The notes under the pieces are model-generated. The model was not told the origin of the DNA and ran no database searches. It worked only from the letters and a program-made list of their open reading frames with translations. Source: Hydractinia symbiolongicarpus (lineage: Eukaryota; Cnidaria; Hydrozoa; Anthoathecata; Hydractiniidae). From it: a DNA stretch of 64,000 nucleotides. Shown here one piece after another: positions 28,350-42,558 of the stretch (the first letter of the stretch is position 1; every line of letters begins with the position of its first letter). The position numbers were made by a program, and so were the translations under genes. The stretch covers positions 1,054,001 through 1,118,000 of the forward strand of contig NC_079886.1 in NCBI RefSeq assembly GCF_029227915.1, given 5' to 3'.

Positions 28350-29960
28350 TTAGTAGTGAAAAAATAATTTAAAAAATCATTCGGGAAATCAGTTTACTCG
28401 CTGGGAACTTTTTTTATGTACTTTTGACTATACGGGCCAAACCCGGGATTTACGGGAAAAGCGGGTTTTCGGTTGTCGGCGATTAAACTGCTTTCATTCG
28501 GCGTCTCATCAAAAATGTAAACATTTTTGAATACTACAAGTCTCATTTGTTCTAGTGGTGCAGAAATAATTTGAAAAATCGTTCGGGAAATCAGTTTACT
28601 CCCTGGGTACTTTCTTTTATACATTCGACTATACGGGCCAAGTTCGGGATTTACGGGAAATCGCGGATTTTCGTTTGCCGGCGAATAAACTTGTTTTATT
28701 TAGCGTCTCATCAAAAATGAAAAAATTTTTGAAAACTACAAGTCTCATGCGTTTTAGTGGTGAAAAAATAATTTAAAAAATCGTTCTGAAAATGAGTTTA
28801 CTCACAGGGTACTTTCTTTTATACATTCGACTATACGGGCCAAGCCCGGGATTTACGGGAAAAGCGGGTTTTCGGTTGTCGGCGATTAAACTGCTTTCAT
28901 TCGGCGACTCATCAAAAATGTAAACATTTTTGAATACAACAAGTCTCATTCGTTATAGTGGTGCAGAAATAATTTGAAAAATCGTTCGGGAAATCAGTTT
29001 ACACCCTGGGTACTTTCTTTTATACATTCGACTATACGGGCCAAGTTCGGGATTTACAGGAAATCACGGGTTTTCGTTTGCCAGCGATTAAACTTCTTTT
29101 ATTCAGCGTCTCATCAAAAATGAAAACATATTTGAAAACTACAAGTCTCATGCGTTTTAGTAGTGAAAAAATAATTTAAAAAATCATTCGGGAAATCAGT
29201 TTACTCGCTGGGAACTTTTTTTATGTACTTTTGACTATACGGGCCAAACCCGGGATTTACGGGAAAAGCGGGTTTTCGGTTGTCGGCGATTAAACTGCTT
29301 TCATTCGGCGTCTCATCAAAAATGTAAACATTTTTGAATACTACAAGTCTCATTTGTTCTAGTGGTGCAGAAATAATTTGAAAAATCGTTCGGGAAATCA
29401 GTTTACTCCCTGGGTACTTTCTTTTATACATTCGACTATACGGGCCAAGTTCGGGATTTACGGGAAATCGCGGATTTTCGTTTGCCGGCGAATAAACTTG
29501 TTTTATTTAGCGTCTCATCAAAAATGAAAAAATTTTTGAAAACTACAAGTCTCATGCGTTTTAGTGGTGAAAAAATAATTTAAAAAATCGTTCTGAAAAT
29601 GAGTTTACTCACAGGGTACTTTCTTTTATACATTCGACTATACGGGCCAAGCCCGGGATTTACGGGAAAAGCGGGTTTTCGGTTGTCGGCGATTAAACTG
29701 CTTTCATTCGGCGACTCATCAAAAATGTAAACATTTTTGAATACAACAAGTCTCATTCGTTATAGTGGTGCAGAAATAATTTGAAAAATCGTTCGGGAAA
29801 TCAGTTTACACCCTGGGTACTTTCTTTAATACATTTGACTATACGGGCCAAGTTCGGGATTTACAGGAAATCACGGGTTTTCGTTTGCCAGCGATTAAAC
29901 TTCTTTTATTCAGCGTCTCATCAAAAATGAAAACATATTTGAAAACTACAAGTCTCATGC
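28350..29960 (+). repeat. 807-bp (4-mer) tandem repeat, second locus
   Basis: 28,394 and 29,201 begin the same run, with markers 807 bp apart: gctgggaactttttttatg, gggccaaacccggg, ctcatttgttctagtgg and acatttttgaatacaac. Same period as the tandem at 16,040-17,653 but with different variants, so the four-monomer step was amplified independently. Confidence 0.8.
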
Positions 29961-32900
29961 GTTTTAGTGGTGAAAAGATAATTTAAAAAATCGTTCGGGA
30001 AAGGAGTTTACTCCCTGGGTACTTTCTTTGTATACTTTTGATTATACGGGACGTTTCCGGGATTTACGGGAAATCGCGGATTTTCGTTTGCCGGCGAATA
30101 AACTTGTTTTATTTAGCGTCTCATCAAAAATGAAAAAATTTTTGAAAACTACAAGTCTCATGCGTTTTAGTGGTGAAAAAATAATTTAAAAAATCGTTCT
30201 GAAAATGAGTTTATTCACAGGGTACTTTTTTTGTATACATTCAACTATACGGGCCAAGCCAGGGATTTACGGGAAAAGCGGGTTTTCGGTTGTCGGCGAT
30301 TAAACTGCTTTCATTCAGTGTCTCATCAAAAATGTAAACATCTTTGAATACTACAAGTCTCATTCGTTCTAGTCCTGCAGAAATAATTTGAAAAATCGGT
30401 CGGGAAATGAGTTTACTCACAGGGTACTTTCTTTATATACATTCGACTATACGGGCCAAACCCGGGATTTACGGGAAAAGCGGGTTTTCGGTTGTCGGCG
30501 ATTAAACTGCTTTCATTCGGCGTCTCATCAAAAATGTAAACATTTTTGAATACTACAAGTCTCATTTGTTCTAGTGGTGCAGAAATAATTTGAAAAATCG
30601 TTCGGGAAATCAGTTTACTCCCTGGGTACTTTCTTTTATACATTCGACTATACGGGCCAAGTTCGGGATTTACGGGAAATCGCGGATTTTCGTTTGCCGG
30701 CGAATAAACTTGTTTTATTTAGCGTCTCATCAAAAATGAAAAATTTTTTGAAAACTACAAATCTCATGCGTTTTAGTGGTGAAAAAATAATTTAAAAAAT
30801 AGTTCTGAAAATGAGTTTATTCACAGGGTACTTTCTTTGTATACATTCAACTATACGGGCCAAGCCAGGGATTTACGGGAAAAGCGGGTGTTCGGTTGTC
30901 GGCGATTAAACTGCTTTCATTCGGCGTCTCATCAAAAATGTAAACATTTTTGAATACTACAAGTCTCATTCCTTCTAGTGGTGCAGAAATAATTTGAAAA
31001 ATCGTTCGGGAAATCAGTTTACTCCCTGGGTACTTTCTTTTATACATTCGACTATACGGGCCAAGTTCGGGATTTACAGGAAATCCCGGGTTTTCGTTTG
31101 CCAGCGATTAAACTTCTTTTATTCAGCGTCTCATCAAAAATGAAAACATTTTTGAAAACTACAAGTCTCATGCGTTTTAGTGGTGAAAAGGTAATTTAAA
31201 AAATCGTTCGGGAAAGGAGTTTACTCCCTGGGTACTTTCTTTGTATACTTTTGATTATACGGGACGTTTCCGGGATTTACGGGAAATCGCGGATTTTTGT
31301 TTACCGGCGAATAAACTTGTTTTATTTAGCGTCTCATCAAAAATGAAAAATTTTTTGAAAACTACAAGTCTCAGGCGTTTTAGTGGTGAAAAAATAATTT
31401 AAAAAATCGTTCTAAAAATGAGTTTATTCACAGGGTACTTTTTTTGTATACATTCAACTATACGGGCCAAGCCAGGGATTTACGGGAAAAGCGGGTTTTC
31501 GGTTGTCGGCGATTAAACTGCTTTCATTCGGCGTCTCATCAAAAATGTAAACATTTTTGAATACTACAAGTCTCATTCGTTCTAGTGCTGCAGAAATAAT
31601 TTGAAAAATCGGTCGGGAAATGAGTTTACTCACAGGGTACTTTCTTTATATACATTCGACTATACGGGCCAAGCCCGGGATTTACGGGAAAAGCGGGTTT
31701 TCGGTTGTCGGCGATTAAACTGCTTTCATTCGGCGTCTCATCAAAAATGTAAACATTTTTGAATACTACAAGTCTCATTTGTTCTAGTGGTGCAGAAATA
31801 ATTTGAAAAATCGTTCGGGAAATCAGTTTACTCCCTGGGGACTTTCTTTTATACATTCGACTATACGGGCCAAGTTCGGGATTTACGGGAAATCGCGGAT
31901 TTTCGTTTGCCGGCGAATAAACTTGTTTTATTTAGCGTCTCATCAAAAATGAAAAATTTTTTGAAAACTACAAATCTCATGCGTTTTAGTGGTGAAAAAA
32001 TAATTTAAAAAATAGTTCTGAAAATGAGTTTACTCACATGGTACTTTCTTTGTATACATTCGACTATAGGGGCCAAGCCCGGGATTTACAGGAAATCGCA
32101 GGTTTTCGTTTGCCGGTGATTAAACTTCTTTTATTTAGCGTCTCATCAAAAATGAAATCATTTTTAAAAACTGCAAGTCTCATGCGTTTTAGTGGTGAAA
32201 AGATAATTTAAAAAATCGTTCGGGAAAGGAATTTACTCCTTGAGTACTTTCTTTGTATACTTTTGACTATACGGGCCGAGTACCGGATTTACAAAAAATC
32301 GCGGGTTTTCGTTTGCCGGCGATTAAACTTCTTAAATTCAGCGTCTTATCAAAAATGAAAACATTTTTGAAAACTACAAGTCTCATGCGTTTTAGTGGTG
32401 AAAAAATAATTTAAAAAATCGTTCTGAAAATGAGTTTACTCACATGGTACTTTCTTTGTATACATTCGACTATAGGGGCCAAGCCCGGGATTTACAGGAA
32501 ATCGCAGGTTTTCGTTTGCCGGCGATTAAACTTCTTTTATTTAGCGTCTCATCAAAAATGAAATCATTTTTAAAAACTGCAAGTCTCATGCGTTTTAGTG
32601 GTGAAAAAATAATTTAAAAAATCGTTCGGGAAATGAGTTTACTCCTTGAGTACTTTCTTTGTATACTTTTGACTATACGGCCCGAGTACCGGATTTACAA
32701 AAAACCGCGGGTTTTCGTTTGCCGGCGATTAAACTTCTTAAATTCAGCCTCTTATCAAAAATGAAAACAGTTTTGAAAACTACAAGTCTCATGCGTTTTA
32801 GTGGTGAAAAAATAATTTGAAAAATCGTTCTGAAAATGAGTTTACTCACATGGTACTTTCTTTGTATACATTCGACTATAGGGGCCAAGCCCGGGATTTA

Positions 32901-34449
32901 CAGGAAATCGCGGGTTTTCGCTTGCCGGCGATTAAACTTCTTTTATTCTGCGTCTCATCAAAAATGAAAACATTTTTGAAAACTACAAGTCTCATGCGTT
33001 TTAGTAGTGAAAAAATAATTTAAAAAATCATTCGGGAAATCAGTTTACTCGCTGGGAACTTTTTTTATGTACTTTTGACTATACGGGCCGAGTACCGGAT
33101 TTACGGGAAATCGCGGGTTTTCGTTTGCCGGCGATTAAACTTCTTAAATTCAGCGTCTTATCAAAAATGAAAACATTTTTGAAAACTATAAGTCTCATTC
33201 GTTCTAGTGGTGCAGAAATAATTTGAAAAATCGTTCGGGAAATCAGTTTACTCCCTGGGTACTTTCTTTTATACATTCGACTATACGGGCCAAGTTCGGG
33301 ATTTACGGGAAATCGCGGATTTTCGTTTGCCGGCGAATAAACTTTTTTTATTTAGCGTCTCATCAAAAATGAAAAATTTTTTGAAAACTACAAGTCTCAT
33401 GCGTTTTAGTGGTGAAAAAATAATTTAAAAAATAGTTCTGAAAATGAGTTTATTCACAGGGTACTTTCTTTGTATACATTCAACTATACGGGCCAAGCCA
33501 GGGATTTACGGGAAAAGCGGGTGTTCGGTTGTCGGCGATTAAACTGCTTTCATTCGGCGTCTCATCAAAAATGTAAACATTTTTGAATACTACAAGTCTC
33601 ATTCCTTCTAGTGGTGCAGAAATAATTTGAAAAATCGTTCGGGAAATCAGTTTACTCCCTGGGTACTTTCTTTTATACATTCGACTACACGGCCAAGTTC
33701 GGGATTTACAGGAAATCCCGGGTTTTCGTTTGCCAGCGATTAAACTTCTTTTATTCAGCGTCTCATCAAAAATGAAAACATTTTTGAAAACTACAAGTCT
33801 CGTGCGTTTTAGTGGTGAAAAGATAATTTAAAAAATCGTTCGGGAAAGGAGTTTACTCCTTGAGTACTTTCTTTGTATACTTTTGACTATACGGGCCGAG
33901 TACCGGATTTACAAAAAATCGCGGGTTTTCGTTTGCCGGCGATTAAACTTCTTAAATTCAGCGTCTTATCAAAAATGAAAACATTTTTGAAAACTACAAG
34001 TCTCATGCGTTTTAGTGGTGAAAAAATAATTTAAAAAATCGTTCTGAAAATGAGTTTACTCACATGGTACTTTCTTTGTATATAGGGTTCGACTATAGGG
34101 GCCAAGCCCGGGATTTACAGGAAATCGCAGGTTTTCGTTTGCCGGCGATTAAACTTCTTTTATTTAGCGTCTCATCAAAAATGAAATCATTTTTAAAAAC
34201 TGCAAGTCTCATGCGTTTTTGTGGTGAAAAAATAATTTAAAAAATCGTTCGGGAAATGAGTTTACTCCTTGAGTACTTTCTTTGTATACTTTTGACTATA
34301 CGGGCCGAGTACCGGATTTACAAAAAACCGCGGGTTTTCGTTTGCCGGCGATTAAACTTCTTAAATTCAGCCTCTTATCAAAAATGAAAACAGTATTGAA
34401 AACTACAAGTCTCATGCGTTTTAGTGGTGAAAAAATAATTTGAAAAATC

Positions 34450-36832
34450 GTTCTGAAAATGAGTTTACTCACAGGGTACTTTCTTTTATACATTCGACTA
34501 TACGGGCCAAGCCCGGGATTTACGGGAAAAGCGGGTTTTCGGTTGTCGGCGATTAAACTGCTTTCATTCGGCGACTCATCAAAAATGTAAACATTTTTGA
34601 ATACAACAAGTCTCATTCGTTATAGTGGTGCAGAAATAATTTGAAAAATCGTTCGGGAAATCAGTTTACACCCTGGGTACTTTCTTTTATACATTCGACT
34701 ATACGGGCCAAGTTCGGGATTTACAGGAAATCACGGGTTTTCGTTTGCCAGCGATTAAACTTCTTTTATTCAGCGTCTCATCAAAAATGAAAACATATTT
34801 GAAAACTACAAGTCTCATGCGTTTTAGTAGTGAAAAAATAATTTAAAAAATCATTCGGGAAATCAGTTTACTCGCTGGGAACTTTTTTTATGTACTTTTG
34901 ACTATACGGGCCAAACCCGGGATTTACGGGAAAAGCGGGTTTTCGGTTGTCGGCGATTAAACTGCTTTCATTCGGCGTCTCATCAAAAATGTAAACATTT
35001 TTGAATACTACAAGTCTCATTTGTTCTAGTGGTGCAGAAATAATTTGAAAAATCGTTCGGGAAATCAGTTTACTCCCTGGGTACTTTCTTTTATACATTC
35101 GACTATACGGGCCAAGTTCGGGATTTACGGGAAATCGCGGATTTTCGTTTGCCGGCGAATAAACTTGTTTTATTTAGCGTCTCATCAAAAATGAAAAATT
35201 TTTTGAAAACTACAAGTCTCATGCGTTTTAGTGGTGAAAAAATAATTTAAAAAATCGTTCTGAAAATGAGTTTACTCACAGGGTACTTTCTTTTATACAT
35301 TCGACTATACGGGCCAAGCCCGGGATTTACGGGAAAAGCGGGTTTTCGGTTGTCGGCGATTAAACTGCTTTCATTCGGCGACTCATCAAAAATGTAAACA
35401 TTTTTGAATACAACAAGTCTCATTCGTTATAGTGGTGCAGAAATAATTTGAAAAATCGTTCGGGAAATCAGTTTACACCCTGGGTACTTTCTTTTATACA
35501 TTCGACTATACGGGCCAAGTTCGGGATTTACAGGAAATCACGGGTTTTCGTTTGCCAGCGATTAAACTTCTTTTATTCAGCGTCTCATCAAAAATGAAAA
35601 CATATTTGAAAACTACAAGTCTCATGCGTTTTAGTGGTGAAAAGATAATTTAAAAAATCGTTCGGGAAAGGAGTTTACTCCCTGGGTACTTTCTTTGTAT
35701 ACTTTTGATTATACGGGACGTTTCCGGGATTTACGGGAAATCGCGGATTTTCGTTTGCCGGCGAATAAACTTGTTTTATTTAGCGTCTCATCAAAAATGA
35801 AAAAATTTTTGAAAACTACAAGTCTCATGCGTTTTAGTGGTGAAAAAATAATTTAAAAAATCGTTCTGAAAATGAGTTTATTCACAGGGTACTTTTTTTG
35901 TATACATTCAACTATACGGGCCAAGCCAGGGATTTACGGGAAAAGCGGGTTTTCGGTTGTCGGCGATTAAACTGCTTTCATTCAGTGTCTCATCAAAAAT
36001 GTAAACATCTTTGAATACTACAAGTCTCATTCGTTCTAGTCCTGCAGAAATAATTTGAAAAATCGGTCGGGAAATGAGTTTACTCACAGGGTACTTTCTT
36101 TATATACATTCGACTATACGGGCCAAACCCGGGATTTACGGGAAAAGCGGGTTTTCGGTTGTCGGCGATTAAACTGCTTTCATTCGGCGTCTCATCAAAA
36201 ATGTAAACATTTTTGAATACTACAAGTCTCATTTGTTCTAGTGGTGCAGAAATAATTTGAAAAATCGTTCGGGAAATCAGTTTACTCCCTGGGTACTTTC
36301 TTTTATACATTCGACTATACGGGCCAAGTTCGGGATTTACGGGAAATCGCGGATTTTCGTTTGCCGGCGAATAAACTTGTTTTATTTAGCGTCTCATCAA
36401 AAATGAAAAATTTTTTGAAAACTACAAATCTCATGCGTTTTAGTGGTGAAAAAATAATTTAAAAAATAGTTCTGAAAATGAGTTTATTCACAGGGTACTT
36501 TCTTTGTATACATTCAACTATACGGGCCAAGCCAGGGATTTACGGGAAAAGCGGGTGTTCGGTTGTCGGCGATTAAACTGCTTTCATTCGGCGTCTCATC
36601 AAAAATGTAAACATTTTTGAATACTACAAGTCTCATTCCTTCTAGTGGTGCAGAAATAATTTGAAAAATCGTTCGGGAAATCAGTTTACTCCCTGGGTAC
36701 TTTCTTTTATACATTCGACTATACGGGCCAAGTTCGGGATTTACAGGAAATCCCGGGTTTTCGTTTGCCAGCGATTAAACTTCTTTTATTCAGCGTCTCA
36801 TCAAAAATGAAAACATTTTTGAAAAATACAAG
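34450..36832 (+). repeat. 2.4-kb duplicate of 28,783-31,165 (offset 5,667)
   Basis: Both copies contain, in order, gaatacaacaagtctcatt, gaaaacatatttgaaaac, gctgggaactttttttatg, cattcagtgtctcatc, aaacatctttgaatac, ctagtcctgcagaaat and gcgggtgttcggttg. The offset is 28 monomers. The copies begin together where a type a' monomer starts and part near 31,165/36,832, where one has gaaaactacaag and the other gaaaaatacaag. Small differences occur, such as gaaaaaatttttg (29,524) against gaaaaattttttg (35,191). Confidence 0.82.
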
Positions 36833-36857
36833 TCTCATGCGTTTTAGTGGTGAAAAA

Positions 36858-39323
36858 ATAATTTAAAAAATAGTTCTGAAAATGAGTTTACTCACATGGT
36901 ACTTTCTTTGTATACATTCGACTATAGGGGCCAAGCCCGGGATTTACAGGAAATCGCAGGTTTTCGTTTGCCGGTGATTAAACTTCTTTTATTTAGCGTC
37001 TCATCAAAAATGAAATCATTTTTAAAAACTGCAAGTCTCATGCGTTTTAGTGGTGAAAAGATAATTTAAAAAATCGTTCGGGAAAGGAGTTTACTCCTTG
37101 AGTACTTTCTTTGTATACTTTTGACTATACGGGCCGAGTACCGGATTTACAAAAAATCGCGGGTTTTCGTTTGCCGGCGATTAAACTTCTTAAATTCAGC
37201 GTCTTATCAAAAATGAAAACATTTTTGAAAACTACAAGTCTCATGCGTTTTAGTGGTGAAAAAATAATTTAAAAAATCGTTCTGAAAATGAGTTTACTCA
37301 CATGGTACTTTCTTTGTATACATTCGACTATAGGGGCCAAGCCCGGGATTTACAGGAAATCGCAGGTTTTCGTTTGCCGGCGATTAAACTTCTTTTATTT
37401 AGCGTCTCATCAAAAATGAAATCATTTTTAAAAACTGCAAGTCTCATGCGTTTTAGTGGTGAAAAAATAATTTAAGAAATCGTTCGGGAAATGAGTTTAC
37501 TCCTTGAGTACTTTCTTTGTATACTTTTGACTATACGGGCCGAGTACCGGATTTACAAAAAACCGCGGGTTTTCGTTTGCCGGCGATTAAACTTCTTAAA
37601 TTCAGCCTCTTATCAAAAATGAAAACAGTTTTGAAAACTACAAGTCTCATGTGTTTTAGTGGTGAAAAAATAATTTGAAAAATCGTTCTGAAAATGAGTT
37701 TACTCACATGGTACTTTCTTTGTATACATTCGACTATAGGGGCCAAGCCCGGGATTTACAGGAAATCGCGGGTTTTCGCTTGCCGGCGATTAAACTTCTT
37801 TTATTCTGCGTCTCATCAAAAATGAAAACATTTTTGAAAACTACAAGTCTCATGCGTTTTAGTAGTGAAAAAATAATTTAAAAAATCATTCGGGAAATCA
37901 GTTTACTCGCTGGGAACTTTTTTTATGTACTTTTGACTATACGGGCCGAGTACCGGATTTACGGGAAATCGCGGATTTTCGTTTGCCGGCGAATAAACTT
38001 GTTTTATTTAGCGTCTCATCAAAAATGAAAAATTTTTTGAAAACTACAAGTCTCATGCGTTTTAGTGGTGCAGAAATAATTTGAAAAATCGTTCGGGAAA
38101 TCAGTTTACTCCCTGGGTACTTTCTTTTATACATTCGACTATACGGGCCAAGTTCGGGATTTACGGGAAATCGCGGATTTTCGTTTGCCGGCGAATAAAC
38201 TTGTTTTATTTAGCGTCTCATCAAAAATGAAAAATTTTTTGAAAACTACAAGTCTCATGCGTTTTAGTGGTGAAAAAATAATTTAAAAAATAGTTCTGAA
38301 AATGAGTTTATTCACAGGGTACTTTCTTTGTATACATTCAACTATACGGGCCAAGCCAGGGATTTACGGGAAAAGCGGGTGTTCGGTTGTCGGCGATTAA
38401 ACTGCTTTCATTCGGCGTCTCATCAAAAATGTAAACATTTTTGAATACTACAAGTCTCATTCCTTCTAGTGGTGCAGAAATAATTTGAAAAATCGTTCGG
38501 GAAATCAGTTTACTCCCTGGGTACTTTCTTTTATACATTCGACTACACGGCCAAGTTCGGGATTTACAGGAAATCCCGGGTTTTCGTTTGCCAGCGATTA
38601 AACTTCTTTTATTCAGCGTCTCATCAAAAATGAAAACATTTTTGAAAACTACAAGTCTCGTGCGTTTTAGTGGTGAAAAGATAATTTAAAAAATCGTTCG
38701 GGAAAGGAGTTTACTCCTTGAGTACTTTCTTTGTATACTTTTGACTATACGGGCCGAGTACCGGATTTACAAAAAATCGCGGGTTTTCGTTTGCCGGCGA
38801 TTAAACTTCTTAAATTCAGCGTCTTATCAAAAATGAAAACATTTTTGAAAACTACAAGTCTCATGCGTTTTAGTGGTGAAAAAATAATTTAAAAAATCGT
38901 TCTGAAAATGAGTTTACTCACATGGTACTTTCTTTGTATATAGGGTTCGACTATAGGGGCCAAGCCCGGGATTTACAGGAAATCGCAGGTTTTCGTTTGC
39001 CGGCGATTAAACTTCTTTTATTTAGCGTCTCATCAAAAATGAAATCATTTTTAAAAACTGCAAGTCTCATGCGTTTTTGTGGTGAAAAAATAATTTAAAA
39101 AATCGTTCGGGAAATGAGTTTACTCCTTGAGTACTTTCTTTGTATACTTTTGACTATACGGGCCGAGTACCGGATTTACAAAAAACCGCGGGTTTTCGTT
39201 TGCCGGCGATTAAACTTCTTAAATTCAGCCTCTTATCAAAAATGAAAACAGTATTGAAAACTACAAGTCTCATGCGTTTTAGTGGTGAAAAAATAATTTG
39301 AAAAATCGTTCTGAAAATGAGTT
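36858..39323 (+). repeat. 2.46-kb duplicate of 32,000-34,465 (offset 4,858)
   Basis: Both copies carry aaatcatttttaaaaactgc, aaaaaaccgcgggttttcg, cagcctcttatc, tctgcgtctcatc, gcgggtgttcggttg, cgactacacggccaag, tctcgtgcgtttt and gtatatagggttcgac. A third copy starts near 40,530. About 37,965-38,070 does not match its partner (33,107-33,212): it has gcggattttcg and gcgaataaacttg in place of gcgggttttcg and cttaaattcagcg, then the match resumes, which looks like a gene-conversion patch. Confidence 0.82.
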
Positions 39324-40529
39324 TACTCACATGGTACTTTCTTTGTATACATTCGACTATAGGGGCCAAGCCCAGGATTTACAGGAAATCGCGGGTTTTC
39401 GCTTGCCGGCGATTAAACTTCTTTTATTCAGCGTCTCATCAAAAATGAAAACATTTTTGAAAACTACAAGTCTCTTGCGCTTTAGTAGTGAAAAAATAAT
39501 TTAAAAAATCATTCGGAAAATCAGTTTACTCGCTGGGTATTTTTTTTATAAACTTTTGACTATACGGGCCGAGTACGGGATTTACGGGAAATCGCGGGTT
39601 TTCGTTTGCCGGCGATTAAACTTCTTTTATTTAGCGTCTCATCAAAAATGAAAATATTTTTGAAAACTACAAGTCTCATGCGTTTTAGTGGTGAAAAAAT
39701 AATTTAAAAAATCTTTCAGGAAGTGAATTTACTCCCTGGGTACTTTCTTTATATACATTTGACAATACAGGCCGAGTACGGGATTTACGGGAAATCGCGG
39801 CTTTTCGTTTGCCGGCGATTAAACTTCTTTTATTCAGCGTTTCATCAAAAATGAAAACATTTTTGAAAACTACAAGTCTCATGCGTTTTAGTGGTGAAAA
39901 AATAATTTAAAAAATCGTTCGGGAAATGAGTTTACTCCCTGGGTACTTTTTTATGTACTTTTGACTACACGGGACGAGTACGGGATTTACGGGAAATCGC
40001 GGGTTTTCGTTTGCCGGCGATTAAACTTTTTTTATTTAGCGTCTCATCAAAAATGAAAATATTTTTGAAAACTACAAGTCTCATCCGTTTTAGTGATTAA
40101 AAAATAATTTACAAAATCGTTCGGGAAATGAGTTCACTCCTTGGGTACTTTCTTTTATACATTCGACTATACGGGCCAAGTCCGGGATTTGAAGGAAATC
40201 GCTGGTTTTCGTTTGCCGGCGATTAAACTTCTTTTATTCAGCGTCTCATCAAATATGAAAACATTTTTGAAAACTACAAGTCTCATGCGTTTTAGTGGTG
40301 AAGAAATAACTTAAAAAATCGTTCGTGAAATGAGTTTACTCCCTGGGCACTTTCTTTGTATACTTTTGAATATATGGGCCGAGTACGGGATTTACGGGAA
40401 ATCGCGGATTTTCGTTTGCCGGCGATTAAACTTCTTAAATTCAGCGTCTTATCAAAAATGAAAACATTTTTGAAAACTACAAGTCTCATGCGTTTTAGTG
40501 GTGAAAAAATAATTTAAAAAATCGTTCTG

Positions 40530-42558
40530 AAAATGAGTTTACTCACATGGTACTTTCTTTGTATACATTCGACTATAGGGGCCAAGCCCGGGATTTACAG
40601 GAAATCGCAGGTTTTCGTTTGCCGGCGATTAAACTTCTTTTATTTAGCGTCTCATCAAAAATGAAATCATTTTTAAAAACTGCAAGTCTCATGCGTTTTA
40701 GTGGTGAAAAAATAATTTAAAAAATCGTTCGGGAAATGAGTTTACTCCTTGAGTACTTTCTTTGTATACTTTTGACTATACGGGCCGAGTTCCGGATTTA
40801 CAAAAAACCGCGGGTTTTCGTTTGCCGGCGATTAAACTTCTTAAATTCAGCCTCTTATCAAAAATGAAAACAGTTTTGAAAACTACAAGTCTCATGCGTT
40901 TTAGTGGTGAAAAAATAATTTGAAAAATCGTTCTGAAAATGAGTTTACTCACATGGTACTTTCTTTGTATACATTCGACTATAGGGGCCAAGCCCGGGAT
41001 TTACAGGAAATCGCGGGTTTTCGCTTGCCGGCGATTAAACTTCTTTTATTCTGCGTCTCATCAAAAATGAAAACATTTTTGAAAACTACAAGTCTCATGC
41101 GTTTTAGTAGTGAAAAAATAATTTAAAAAATCATTCGGGAAATCAGTTTACTCGCTGGGAACTTTTTTTATGTACTTTTGACTATACGGGCCGAGTACCG
41201 GATTTACGGGAAATCGCGGGTTTTCGTTTGCCGGCGATTAAACTTCTTAAATTCAGCGTCTTATCAAAAATGAAAACATTTTTGAAAACTATAAGTCTCA
41301 TTCGTTCTAGTGGTGCAGAAATAATTTGAAAAATCGTTCGGGAAATCAGTTTACTCCCTGGGTACTTTCTTTTATACATTCGACTATACGGGCCAAGTTC
41401 GGGATTTACGGGAAATCGCGGATTTTCGTTTGCCGGCGAAAAAACTTGTTTTATTTAGCGTCTCATCAAAAATGAAAATTTTTTTGAAAACTACAAGTCT
41501 CATGCGTTTTAGTGGTGAAAAAATAATTTAAAAAATAGTTCTGAAAATGAGTTTATTCACAGGGTACTTTCTTTGTATACATTCAACTATACGGGCCAAG
41601 CCAGGGATTTACGGGAAAAGCGGGTGTTCGGTTGTCGGCGATTAAACTGCTTTCATTCGGCGTCTCATCAAAAATGTAAACATTTTTGAATACTACAAGT
41701 CTCATTCCTTCTAGTGGTGCAGAAATAATTTGAAAAATCGTTCGGGAAATCAGTTTACTCCCTGGGTACTTTCTTTTATACATTCGACTATACGGCCAAG
41801 TTCGGGATTTACAGGAAATCCCGGGTTTTCGTTTGCCAGCGATTAAACTTCTTTTATTCAGCGTCTCATCAAAAATGAAAACATTTTTGAAAACTACAAG
41901 TCTCGTGCGTTTTAGTGGTGAAAAGATAATGTAAAAAAGCGTTCGGGAAAGGAGTTTACTCCTTGAGTACTTTCTTTGTATACTTTTGACTATACGGGCC
42001 GAGTACCGGATTTACAAAAAATCGCGGGTTTTCGTTTGCCGGCGATTAAACTTCTTAAATTCAGCGTCTTATCAAAAATGAAAACATTTTTGAAAACTAC
42101 AAGTCTCATGCGTTTTAGTGGTGAAAAAATAATTTAAAAAATCGTTCTGAAAATGAGTTTACTCACATGGTACTTTCTTTGTATATAGGGTTCGACTATA
42201 GGGGCCAAGCCCGGGATTTACAGGAAATCGCAGGTTTTCGTTTGCCGGCGATTAAACTTCTTTTATTTAGCGTCTCATCAAAAATGAAATCATTTTTAAA
42301 AACTGCAAGTCTCATGCGTTTTAGTGGTGAAAAAATAATTTAAAAAATCGGTCGGGAAATGAGTTTACTCCTTGAGTACTTTCTTTGTATACTTTTGACT
42401 ATACGGGCCGAGTACCGGATTTACAAAAAACCGCGGGTTTTTGTTTGCCGGCGATTAAACTTCTTAAATTCAGCCTCTTATCAAAAATGAAAACAGTTTT
42501 GAAAACTACAAGTCTCATGCGTTTTAGTGGTGAAAAAATAATTTGAAAAATCGTTCTG
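40530..42558 (+). repeat. 2-kb third copy of the 32,427-34,455 segment (offset 8,103)
   Basis: Matches the first copy at an offset of 8,103 bp (40 monomers) and the second at about 3,245 bp. It again contains aaaaaaccgcgggttttcg, tctgcgtctcatc, gcgggtgttcggttg, tctcgtgcgtttt and gtatatagggttcgac (about 42,183). Private changes include gataatgtaaaaaagcg near 41,925 and gcgaaaaaacttg near 41,436. Confidence 0.8.
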
